Assembly: GCF_037975245.1 (NCBI RefSeq)
Contig: NC_092583.1
Span: 477,764-541,763 of the forward strand
Reading direction: 5' to 3'
Length of the DNA stretch: 64,000 nt
DNA from: Apostichopus japonicus
Taxonomy: Eukaryota > Echinodermata > Holothuroidea > Aspidochirotida > Stichopodidae
The notes beneath the pieces are model-generated. The model worked only from the letters and a program-made list of their open reading frames with translations, had not been told where the DNA came from and made no database searches. The translations under genes and the position numbers were made by a program. This document shows, piece after piece, positions 27,701 to 39,700 of the stretch. Each line of letters opens with the position of its first letter. The stretch's first letter is position 1.

Positions 27701-30700
27701 ACTGTTTCTTCTCATGGAGGAATTGGTCTTTGATTGGTTTGGTAGTGTGGCCATATATCATGTCACTAATTTTCCTTCTATTTCTTGGTCTACTTTAATG
27801 TTCCTCTTTGACTTGAATCTGACAATGATCACGAATAGCTGTCACCTCAGCTTTTATTTATTTGACTGAGAATGGAAAAAGAAGTTGTTAGGACTCGCTA
27901 AGTTTATCAGAGTAGAGGCTTGAACAGATGAACAGATGCATGGACTTTGTTTGTAGGAGGTTGTTTCATAGATTGAAGATGATTTAAGGATTGGGGGGTA
28001 GACTGAACGGTACCAAGCATCTTGGTCTCACATTAAAACAGAAAAAGTCAAGTCAAAAATATTAATCCAGTGAGGAACAGTAAAGGTTACACAACCATGA
28101 CAATCTCTCATTCAGGGAATTAATACGCATCATCTTGAAGCAGCTGGTTGAATTTGTAACCCCCCACTCTCTGTACCCCACCCCCACACTCTCTGTACCC
28201 CATCCCCACACCTTGTATCTCTTTACATATGCAGTTAAATGTGTTTGTGGCACAACAAGTGTTTCATTTCTTTGGACATATCTCTACCTCTAGCAATAGG
28301 TTTAGACTGCAAACACTTTCATAAGCTAACTTGTCTTCATTGTTCTTCTTACATTTGGAGCTGTGAATTGTTTATACATTTTGTTTTTATTTGGCTGTAA
28401 CTCTGTGATTAACTGGATGTGGAGGTTTCCTTTCTGACTTTGGTATGTGGGGATATTGACAAGTATTATTTTATTTTGCAATCAGTGATCACACATCAAT
28501 CAACAGTTAGATAGTTACATCTGGAGTACAAAGCAATAAATGCATCATCGTTGTCATTATCTGACTCTCAGAAGGGTTAGGATGATCATTTTGATGGAAG
28601 ATATGTTCTCCTTATTTATAAAAGGCACCAGTCATATCTGGAAATAAACACCATGTGAGAATTTGATGTCATCACCTAATGGGTCACACTTCTTCTATCT
28701 GGCAGACATTTCATTCCAAGTCTGAAAGTAATAATGGAAATGTTTCTTGGAAGAGTGCTGGTATCTTGATTTAGAAGAGATGTAGTCTGTGATTTATCAG
28801 CTCAGGGGTGAATATCAAGTATAGACATCAACAGCAAAACTGTTGCTTAAGAAACCAATGCTTATAGAAAGTTACCATTCTAATTTTATAGTTAACTTAT
28901 TAGAAAACATTGTTCACAGATTGTGTAATTCTAAAATGGAAATTTGGCAAAAATATAACATTTACTTCATTTGTTGTCCCTGTTATGAATTCCTAAAAAG
29001 AAACAATTTGCTTCTTGCTGGCAAGTGAAATGTTGGCTGATTCAAAAGACATTTAGGATATTTGCAGCAGGGTTGAACAAAATAGAGTTTGTTTGGCATT
29101 ATGTGGAGCTGACAAGCTGTTTATAGTTGTACACATGAATTATAACTAACTGTGTATTGTTGGTCTTCAAACCCTCTAGTGATTGAGGTGTATTGCACTA
29201 TCACTGTTGGTATCAAAATGTCTTTAAAACAGATTTATGGTCCTTAAAGTGTTTTGCCACTTTTGAATGGAGAGGAACTGCATGTGGTTCTTTGCAAATC
29301 TGCAAATATGTTGATAATTTGATTGTAAGATTTTCTGTTTATAACTGTCATGAATACATTACATTTAAATTGAAGTAATTATGATATTTTTTTCATTTTT
29401 TTTTCATTTCAAGGAAAGAGGAATTGGAAGAGAAAGACAGACTACAGGCTCAGATTCAGCTTGATAAGAATGAAACTCACCAAAGAGAAAAGGAAAACCT
29501 GGAATTACGAGTGAGTCTTGGAATAATTCCACTAAATTATGGAAGAATTTTTCAAAGAGTTGAAAAGATATAATGACAGGATGAAAGTTGTTGGAATTTC
29601 ATATTTTTCAGATATGTGACACTTCTGTTCTTATTCATTCCTTGGATTGTGATGTTGTAATTAAGAGGTGGCTAGTTCTGTTTCCCATCAGATAAATGCA
29701 TAAACACAAAACACATCTCTATACAACTGTCAACTATCTTTTATGAAATACAGTATCATTATTGACTAATATTAGTTTTTTTGTAATAGTTTCCAGTAAA
29801 TGTCGCTTAAGCATAGCTACATTTACAAAGATCTATCTGAAGTTTTCATATCATCAAATTATGCTGGGAAATACATCATTTGTTTTGATAAGATATAATT
29901 CATAAAGGAAAGTTCTAAAGGTGATATAATTCCAAACACTTCCCACAGGTATCACGCATAATTTACTCCTCCAGATTTGTCCAACTGTCAATAAATCCAA
30001 TCCCTGTCCCTATTGCCAAAGTTTACATCTCATTGGATGTGTAAATAAAAACTTGATTTTGATGACATAGTTGGACTCTTAAATGTTATCCTAATCTACA
30101 AAATAGATTTTGTGCTAACAACAATTGCCTTGAGAGTAATTTAACTCTTTAACTAAAATAACACATTGAATGCATCCATCAGATATCACATTTTAAGATA
30201 TTTAACACCCTGTTGTCTCAAATCTTATTCACCCTTTTGTCTTCTTAAGAAATGTTCATAAAGGGAGGAGGATCATGTTTTAGGAATTAAGATGTTCTGC
30301 CATGCATGTAGATTTCCCTGTTATAGGTTTGCATGTTTTCTCATAGTTAGAAGTAAGTGTAACCACTGACAGTAGTGAGGGATGTTTGGCATTGTTAAAC
30401 CGATCAAGTTCCCCTCTCAAAGTTTCATCTATATCATTCATTTACATAATTATGAAACTCTATTTTGTCTCAACCTTTGAAGAATATTTCTGATAGATAT
30501 AGGGAAGATGAGTTGTTGTAAATATCCGTTTTGACAACCCCAGGAGAGTAAATTAACACGGTTGGATTTCTCTGGAGAGTGAAGCTATGTAATTCAACAG
30601 GTACACAGGGATTACCTTTACCGAAATGACGAAACATTATCCTGAAAAAGATAAATAAACCATCAAAAGTTGTTATTAAATAAACCATACAGGAAAAATC

Positions 30701-33700
30701 TTGGTTTAGTTTTTCTTCGTTCTTAAACAAGATAAATGAAATGGAATTATTGATGTCTATAGACTTTTAGATGAAACCGTCAAATCGGATGTATTCACAA
30801 ATGTTTTCAATACATCAGATTCAGGAATTGGAACGTGGATTACCAATTACTCACAAGATGACCAATGGGTGGAGCTCTGCTCGAGATATTCAAGAAGTTC
30901 AGTCTAGTTCTCCAGATACTGAAGATGGTAAGCTTATCCTCTCTAATTAGGTCAAGACTCTTCACTTCTTTTTTCAAATCTGTTTTTTTGCAAAACCATC
31001 TGACAAAATAATTTTTCCTTCCAGTGTGGTATTTTAAACAAGCAAAGCTATGTCTGTTATGGCTCACATATGAAAATTATGATTGCAACAAAATTGTGGA
31101 TTTGTGTGAGTTAGACTTTTCTCTCCTGAAGTTCTTTCTTAAGTTTTGAAGACCAAAGAAATTGATGCTGAAAAACATGATCCGAAGGAACTTGGCATTT
31201 GAATCTTGTTTTGTCCAAGTACCTTTTTCTTTCAGGATACATATTTCTTTTTTACATTGAAATTAGACTTTCTGTTAAATTCATTCTTTCTTTTGAATAA
31301 CAATATTAATACTGTTTGACAAGTTTCTGTTTACTGAACAATAGTTTGAGAACCATCTGGTATGCTTGCCTTCATCATGGCAAATCAAAGCAATTCTTAC
31401 ACTTTCCTTCAAACATTCTCATCTTTATCAGTTCACTTTTTAAGATACAGGATACAATCACTTATTTAATTGTGATGTTAATATTTTGTGATGTTCTTGG
31501 TCAATGTGATGTCAGCACAAGCTTCCGTCTCCCATTTGTCAATATGTCTGTTGATGATTGAAAGCAGCACTTTTATTTCTTCATTGTAAATGTTATACAA
31601 AAGTTTCATTCTGGTTTCTGTTTAAGCCTTCAATAAATTTCATTGTATCAAAAGAGAAAAGCTTGTGAAAGCATTTAAAATCCTCACTTCAGATTTTATG
31701 TCAAGGAATGAAGGGCTCACTGCTTTGATTTAAAAATTTCCTTTTGCTTATTTCTAGAGCTCTTTCTATGACATAGTTTAAATCCAGGGTATCTTTTCTG
31801 CTCAGCCACCCATTCTAGCCAATACTTATGACCAGTTAGTTATGTTCCATAGCAACATTCATGCAGTCAGTCCCTCATTGACTCATTCATTCAGTCATTC
31901 ATTGACTCATTCATTCAGTCATCATGCTTTCATATCCTTCTTCTGTAAGGAAGCTAAATGCTGGGTATAGTGGTCATCGGTGATAATGGCTGCACCAATC
32001 AAATCAATACAAACTTTCCCTCAAACCTGCAAATTATAGGATGTATTGACCTGTTGCCAAGAATCACTTGGCTACAATTGTATAAAGCCTGTTTAATTGC
32101 TCTGAACTCCATTTCTGCCTGGTTTTTGCTTATAACATGAGGAAACAAGGGATAGAAACAATCTTCTTGCTTTTGCTAGTGGTTAAGGGTTTTTATGGTA
32201 TTTACCAAATCCAGTTGAGAGCTCACTTTCTTCTTATCCTTGGGACTTTGCTTGCTTCTTTTTTCCTTTCTCACGCATTTTACTTTGCTCAGGTGGTATC
32301 ATTTTACTAAGACAAAGCATCGGCCCTTCTGTGGAGGACATTCTTGATGCTCATGGGGGCCAGGTGATCTTAAATGATGATACTCCTGAAGGTAACCCTT
32401 TATTTCATCCCTCTTACAGAAACCAACCATCATCATTCGCCATCAATAATGACCCTAAAAATCAAAGAAATTTATTCTTTGTTTGTTTTAAGAGCCTGAT
32501 CAGGGAGCTGCCATTTTGCATAGTTTTTTTATGTCATTTGCTAATGATAATCTATTTTACTACTGCCTAATGTTACACTGTAACACAAACAGTAAGGAAA
32601 ACAGACAAATGCTAATGATGATGGTAGGATAGAGGTCTCTCCTTAAAGGGATACCAGTGTTTATGTAAAGGCATATCTTTCAGAAATTTCATGTGGAGAA
32701 ATTTTTAGATACCTTTTAAAATTTTTAGTATGTAAATCAGAACGTGTTTTATGAGCCATTACCAAGTTTATAATTTACAACATTGGAATATACCAAGTGC
32801 TGTATGGAAAGATTGATTTTTCCCCCAAATTTTCAGTCTATGATTTCTTGATTCCGTTGAAGAGAAATTGAAAATATCAAATTAACATTTTACAAGTTGT
32901 TCACAGGATTCGATTTTGTTCTTACCTTTCTGGTACCATTAAATATGCCTTTTCATTTACACTGATGGTATTCCCTAGGTATCAGTTTGCATTTCATGTG
33001 TGTATAGACTTACAATACTTGTATGTTACAACAATTTTGACAATCTTGGGTAACTTGAGCAACTTACATTAGCTCTAAAAAATACTATGTGTTTTGCATA
33101 TCTTTTTCCTTTGTCACTCTTGGAGATGTGAAAATGAAAAAACTCTCCAAAATATTGCCATGAATAGCACAGAAAACATCAAATATTCAAAAGATTTGAA
33201 ATCAATGAAAGAAAATATTAAAAGACAATACTGATAATTCTGGTGAATTTATTTCTATATTTTATTTATATATATATAAAAGCTGTCCCTTTAGTATTTA
33301 CTTCTCATTCCTTTCACAAATCTACATGTCATTCGCAAAAAGGTTATGTTCTTGTAGGGACGCTCACTATTTGCAAATATAAGCACAAATGTTTGTAAAA
33401 TTCTTGTAAGAAATTGTCAACTCATGTGTATGTGTGTGTGTGTGTTTTTGTTTTATTTGTAGCTGTTATGTTTGGCACCTACACACATGCACTTTCCAAA
33501 TTGTTGACTTACGTTTGATTTTAAAGGAGCACGTTGTATTTGAAACTAGTGACTTTGCTGAGAATCATATAGAATACTGTACTATCATGTGGTTGCTTCA
33601 ATATTAATTAGATTTGTAAGTATTTTCATATCTGAGATGCAGCAATGCATCTTAAAGGAGCCGTGTGTGTTTGCATATATCTACAAGCCACACAAATATG

Positions 33701-36700
33701 TGGTCACAGTTTATTGGCACAGCAAGACTGAAGTCACCTAATGAAGCCAGGGCCTTCAAACATAGTTTTATAGCTGGCGTTGTTTATAAGACTGAGGGCA
33801 GAATTTATAGTAGTCATTGATTCAAGGCTTTAGTTCCCCCTGCGATGTCTTAATAGCATTTATAAACATTGTACTACTTGCAGGAGTGAACCAATTGGGA
33901 AATGTTTTAATTTCATTTCATAAAATTCTAGCAGCTGCCCCATAAAATGTCAAACAACTTGATGGAGACAGTCAATAGTAAACTACTTTGGAATTTTTTA
34001 TAACCCAAAGCAATTTACCATCCATTTCTCTGAACTGAAATCAAAATAAACCACTCAGATAATCTCTTTAATAATTTCTTCAATCTGCTATATATATATG
34101 TTCATTACATGTATAATTAAAAATTTTCAGGCATTGTTTCAAATGCAATGTGCTCCTGAAAAGCAGAATGTTAGTTACTGTTGCAAACAGAAAAAAAAAA
34201 TGCATGATCTTTGTGAAGGGTCATATCAGATCATCCATGACAAGTGCTTGTAGTAAATTAGCAAGTCTATTTCTGTTGTGGTGTATTTCCTTTAAGAAAG
34301 GTAATTTATAAATGCTAAGACAAACCAAGTTGAATGGTTATTTCTATTTACATTTAACATTTCTTTCTATTGTCTGTAGGTATTAATTGTTTTGTATTAC
34401 CATAACTTCCATGTTTTACTTATCTCTCTCCTTGACTAGCAGGCACTGGTGTTAATCATTCAAGTAGTTGATGATTTCCTTCTGTGATATATTTTAATAT
34501 TCATTAAGAACATCAAATGGCACCGAGCCTTCCTATTTACTATGCATACCCATTGTTTCAATTGGTATTGTTAATCATCCTTGTTAATTACTGGTGTAGT
34601 TTGTTACATTTCCAAGATGCTTTGCATTTAACAATGCTTGAGGTAACATAGACTATGGAAATGTGAAGATGACACAGCTGAATTCCACAGTTATGGCTTT
34701 AAGAACCAGATCACAGGGAAACTGATCCGAATTGGTGTAATGCAACCCATTTCCACAAGTATATGTACTTGCTTACAAATAGAATGCAGAAGGGTAACAT
34801 AGAGCTTCTAAGAACTAGTTATGCTCTCTAAATTTAATGATTGAGGAAAAAATCAATTGCTATTCTTGTTATGATTGTTGTCAGGACAGAGAGGAGTAAT
34901 ATTCATCTTTGTTACTAAGCACCAAGCAATGCCTTCCATTTTTATCTTTTTATGGTATTGATTTTATAAGTTTCTTTAAAATAGAGAAAATTTGATAAGA
35001 TAAAAGAGTTGGATATATCCGGGTAAACTTTCAGTTGGTAGTTTAATTATACTCATTTAGCAAATAGACCAAGTTTGGTAAACATTACCTGAAATAATTA
35101 GCCTCATGTTTGCTGAATTCATCCATTTCTGGTAGCTTCAAGCAAATACAAATTGGGAGGAAATTGTGCTATGTTTGCAAACCGTCTCAAAAAACTCAAA
35201 TTTAGCTGAGAACAGAAGCAGCTGCCTGTGTTTTTAATATTCTCTTTTTTGTTACTTTGTTCCTGTCATATTCAGCATATGATACTTAGAATTTGAGGAA
35301 GCTGGGACAAGTTTGCAAATAAATTGATTTGAATTATTGGTCTCTCCTCAGAGGCAGGTCTGAAACTTATAAATGTCAATTATTAAGAAATCATCCCTGG
35401 CATGTGTCATCAGCCATCTGCTGGCAGTTTAACTGGTTTAAATTATCCCAAGTTTTAAAAATTAATTTGGATAACAATATAAACCCAAATGTGACTTCCT
35501 AACACTTCCAGCTTTTGTTATTTGGTCAAACATAAATGCATAATGTAATCATTTTTATAGTCACTATGAAATGTTACAGTTTATTGGCAACTTTTACCAC
35601 AGTTTTGACTTTCTCTCTTGAGAAATTGGTGGTCATGGCTACACAATCTCTGTGTATAAGTGCATGATTGGGGTGTTTTGGATTGTGTGTGGGTAATGGG
35701 GTGTGTTTCTGCATTTCGATGAGTTATGCAATACTGCCCTCTATTTTGTAGTTTGTGTGTGGATAATGGGGTTTGTTTCTGCATTTCAATGAGTTATGCA
35801 ATACTGCCCTCTCGGTTGAGTTACCACTCTCTCTTGTCATTTCTTCACACATTTTTCCCCTTCATACAACACCACTGCTTGTTTTCTACTTCGCTTCTGT
35901 CTAATGCTTTTGTATCGCATTACTCTACTCTCTGTAGCGGAATGGGAATGGGAATTTGATGCCGAGGAGCTTATTTGTGGTAAGAGCATGACGATGTGGC
36001 ATTGTGAATGTATAGCTGCTCGTGTACACTGGCAGATGCTCCTCAGTAAAAAGGATGATTTTGTTGGCATGTGGTTTGGAATTGTATTAATTTACAACTG
36101 CTCGTCACTAGAGATCTTTGCTGCTCATTGAGCATCAAGTTATTCAATTATGAGTGAGCTGTTGTCTGCTCATTGAGCAATACCTCTCTTGCTATTTAAT
36201 GTGCAGCTCCTCATTGGAAATGACTGTGTTCATTCTCTAATATACAATGTTGCTTGTTGTTATTTGAAGAATGTATGTGAGCCTGTTCTGGACCTTGACT
36301 TGATCAAAATCAAATATTTCTAATCTCGTAGCTGCTCTTCCGTGGAGATCTCTAGTTTGTGAACACATGGCTTGTATGTGCAGTATATAACTGATGTTAT
36401 ACCTCGTCGTAAATGCTCATTAAACACTACTGACAGAGACCAATTGAATGGAGTAGAATTAAGTGTTATACCAGGTATTACTTCAGTGTTAACAATAAAC
36501 ATAGCATCTTGTGAATACTGTTAATTGTTCAGTACTGAAAATATTAATATTGATGGTACAAAAAATCCTTGACATAGTTGCATGGGTCTAAATAGGTGGG
36601 CCATATGTGTTATGTGACCTGTGACCTCACCCATTCCTCTCACCCCCCCTTTATGCCCCTTCCCATGAATGAAAAAATTGATTAATTTATCATTTTATAT

Positions 36701-39700
36701 TTCCAAATCTCATTTATTAAATTAGCAAGACAACACTAACAAAGATACACCAAATAAAACAGAAATTAATATTGATTCCTGTGATTTCCTGTGAATGGTT
36801 CATCTTCAAAATAAAATGGAGGTTTTAGCATCAATGGCAATTGACTGTGATTTCAACAAACTTTTCTATACATTTAATGCAGATGAAGACATTGCATCTA
36901 ACATGCCTGTCGATGAATCTACAAACCATTACCATAATATGTTATTGTCCTAAATGACACAAAAGTATTCCTTTTCTAGGATGTGACAAAAGAGAACATA
37001 AAAGCATTGGTCAATATCATTTAATAGTCTGTGGTATCACAGAAAGCTAAAAATCTGTAATCCATCACCCAATTCATAAACTCCCATTGTTCTAATTGGT
37101 ATTGTTGTTAGTTGGTAAACATGACAGGACATTTATGTTTCTCCCTTTGTTTCTATTTGTTTGCTGTTTTGTACATCTCAGTTCCATTTTCTTCAGCATG
37201 TTTCTGCATTACTCCTGACTCTTATTTATCTGTGCCTGCATACACAGTGCATTTCTTGTATCTAATATAAAGTTTTGAGGTTTAAAAATTTAAGATAACA
37301 TTCTAAATAAAAAATAATTTCATATTTACCAGGGTTAGATAACCATTACTGTTTTTTGTTTTGTTTGGCCAGCATCAATTATTCAATTCTAATGATCATA
37401 GTTTAGATTAAGTCAACATGCCAGACACTGGACAGTTTCTCAGTAATTATTTTGTTTTAACGTTCAGGTATAATTTCTGTTTGGGCAAACAGTTTTATCT
37501 GCCTCGTTGCAAGGCATATTAACCTCTAACTCTGCAGTAAAACTTTGGTTATTACTTCTGAATATTGATAAAGTTGATTAAGTATCTCCAATAAAGCAAT
37601 GTCTCCAATTAATATGAGAAGCCAGGGGAGGGGAGGGGGTTGAGGGAGGGGGGGTTGGGGGAGGTGGGCAGCAGAAGGAGACTATCATTCCTTGCAGTAC
37701 AAAGGGGAATGTTATAATTTATACTTCATATGCATATCTTTAGCCATTAGAATAATAAGTAATGACATTTACTCAGTTAATCCATCAGTTAGATGAATAG
37801 AGCAGTAATATCAACATATTTCATGAATTATGAAATGCATTCAAAGGGACAGATACTACTATTACTTTGAGCCTGATTCTTTACTCTTGAGACATTAGTG
37901 CACAAACAAGTGAGACATGATGTCTTAAATCTGCCATCGAGTTTGCATTCTGCTGTCATTTTTAGTTCCCCAAAGATTATTGAAATGTTTTTTGCCTTTT
38001 AACAAGTCTGTGTAATTTGGTAAATTGGTTGTGTCATTGACCTAAGCAACACAGGAATGTTGTTTTGAATGTCACTAAGATTAATAATACACACTCAATT
38101 AAGCAACTTTTATAATTTTTTCAAATCTTCTGTGAAATGTCCAAATTTTTCAGAAGTTTTCTTTCAAGACTGCTTATCAAAATATATGAACAGGGGAATG
38201 AGATTAGGATTAAAACTTTTAATTTGTTGTTTCATTTATTTAAGGTTTCTAAAGTAAGAAGCAATTTCAAAGTGTATCTAATGGCCTTGTACACTATTAT
38301 TTGTTAATCCGACATTCTTGCTAGATGTGTGTTGAATGCTGCTATAAACATTGCAAGATTTGATGCTACATTTGACCTTTGGTTGTTCAGACAGATTAAA
38401 TCAAGGTTATTTCTCTTCCAGCAGCCCCGGTGGCACCAATTAAAGATAAAGATAAAAGAGAAGATGAGGAGGAGGATGAGGACTCAGACAGTGATGCCTC
38501 TGGTGTAGCAGGATCTTACTCATTTGGAGTGGATGAACCAGAGGGCAATGTCACAAGCCAGGTTTGTAGAAGTAACAACAGGTAGTCCAGTGCTGGAATG
38601 GGGGGAGGGGGGGTGGGGGGATTTTCAATTAGTGAATTGTGGGAAGGGAAGGGAACATGATGGTGGGAGAGGGGATCATGATGGTTGGAGAAGGAACATA
38701 ATGAAGGGGGAGGGGGATCATGATGGTGGGGGAGGGGAACATGATGGTGGGGGAGGGGAACATGATGGTCAGGGGAGCGGAATATTAGCAATATAGCAGA
38801 ATATATAATGTGCGAACTGAGGTGCTTATGCATGTGAAGGACAGTGTTGTGGTGTATACTCTAAATGTCTCATATAATGAGTAATTGGACTGATATGATA
38901 CACATATCCTCTTAAGCCTCCTCCTAGTATTTGTATTCTTCATTTGTAACTCTTAACAATTATTCCATTGCGGGGTGGAATTATTGACAGGTTGTATAGA
39001 TTATCTTTCATTTAACATCCAAATTATTATTATTGATACTGTTATGATAATAAAAATCACTACATCCATCTCCATATCCACAAGAGCAAAGTGCTTCACA
39101 AACACTAAGAAAACACTAAGTACTACAAAATCATGCATAACAAGAAACTTGTTTAGTTAGGATACATATGTCAAGTTAGGAATAGACCTTGATTTTTAAC
39201 AGACAGAGTGAGAGAATTCCAATGAACATTGGCAAATTGATGGATAGATCGATTCCATTTGATGAGTAGGAAATAAAATGATTCTAATCACTAAGTGGTT
39301 GACAGTGTGTTATATTATAATATGTTTATGTGTATTATGTGTTATATAATGTTATCATGACTTATGTAAAAGCTTCTATGATTTATATATTTCCATTCAG
39401 GATTTTGAGCTCAACTCAATTCCACCTACACGACCGCTTGATGTCAGCAAGGAAAAATCCAAAATCCCGCTGGTTACGGGAGAAGACAGTATGCTTGCCA
39501 ATCGCAAACCTCCCTCCAAGCAATTTCTGGAGACAAGGTCGTCACCAAGGTCATCTCAATCGGTGAGATATATCCATAGATGCTTTGATCAGTTGCATGA
39601 TTCACAGTTAAATTTACTGTGGCAACTGGTTTAGATGCAACATAGTGAGAAGATGACATTTGCATAAGTATGTGCATGATGACCTACACCAAACAGGAAG

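Larger units (their letters stand above)
32392..38421 (+). other. Intron g-h, about 6 kb
   Basis: Phase-1 intron. It holds a candidate inverted-repeat element (33525-34157), a 70-bp duplication, the 42-nt candidate microexon and a G-rich run. Degenerate copies of GCTGCTCATTGAGC-like motifs are scattered over 36010-36420. A TG microsatellite lies at 33427-33445. Confidence 0.85.

Noticed and set aside
32392-32570. Extension of exon g through the GTAACC donor to a stop at 32570
   Set aside because: The translation becomes hydrophobic and AT-driven after the donor, and the spliced frame into exon h is coherent.
32643-33294. Possible TTAA element with AAAGGGA-type ends
   Set aside because: Only about eight bases pair and the right end lacks TTAA; within chance for this AT-rich sequence.
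34443-34463. 21-nt phase-matched stretch with a good pyrimidine tract and tandem TAGCAG acceptor
   Set aside because: The donor GTAGTT is weak and the peptide (TGVNHS) has no character; retained only as a remote possibility.
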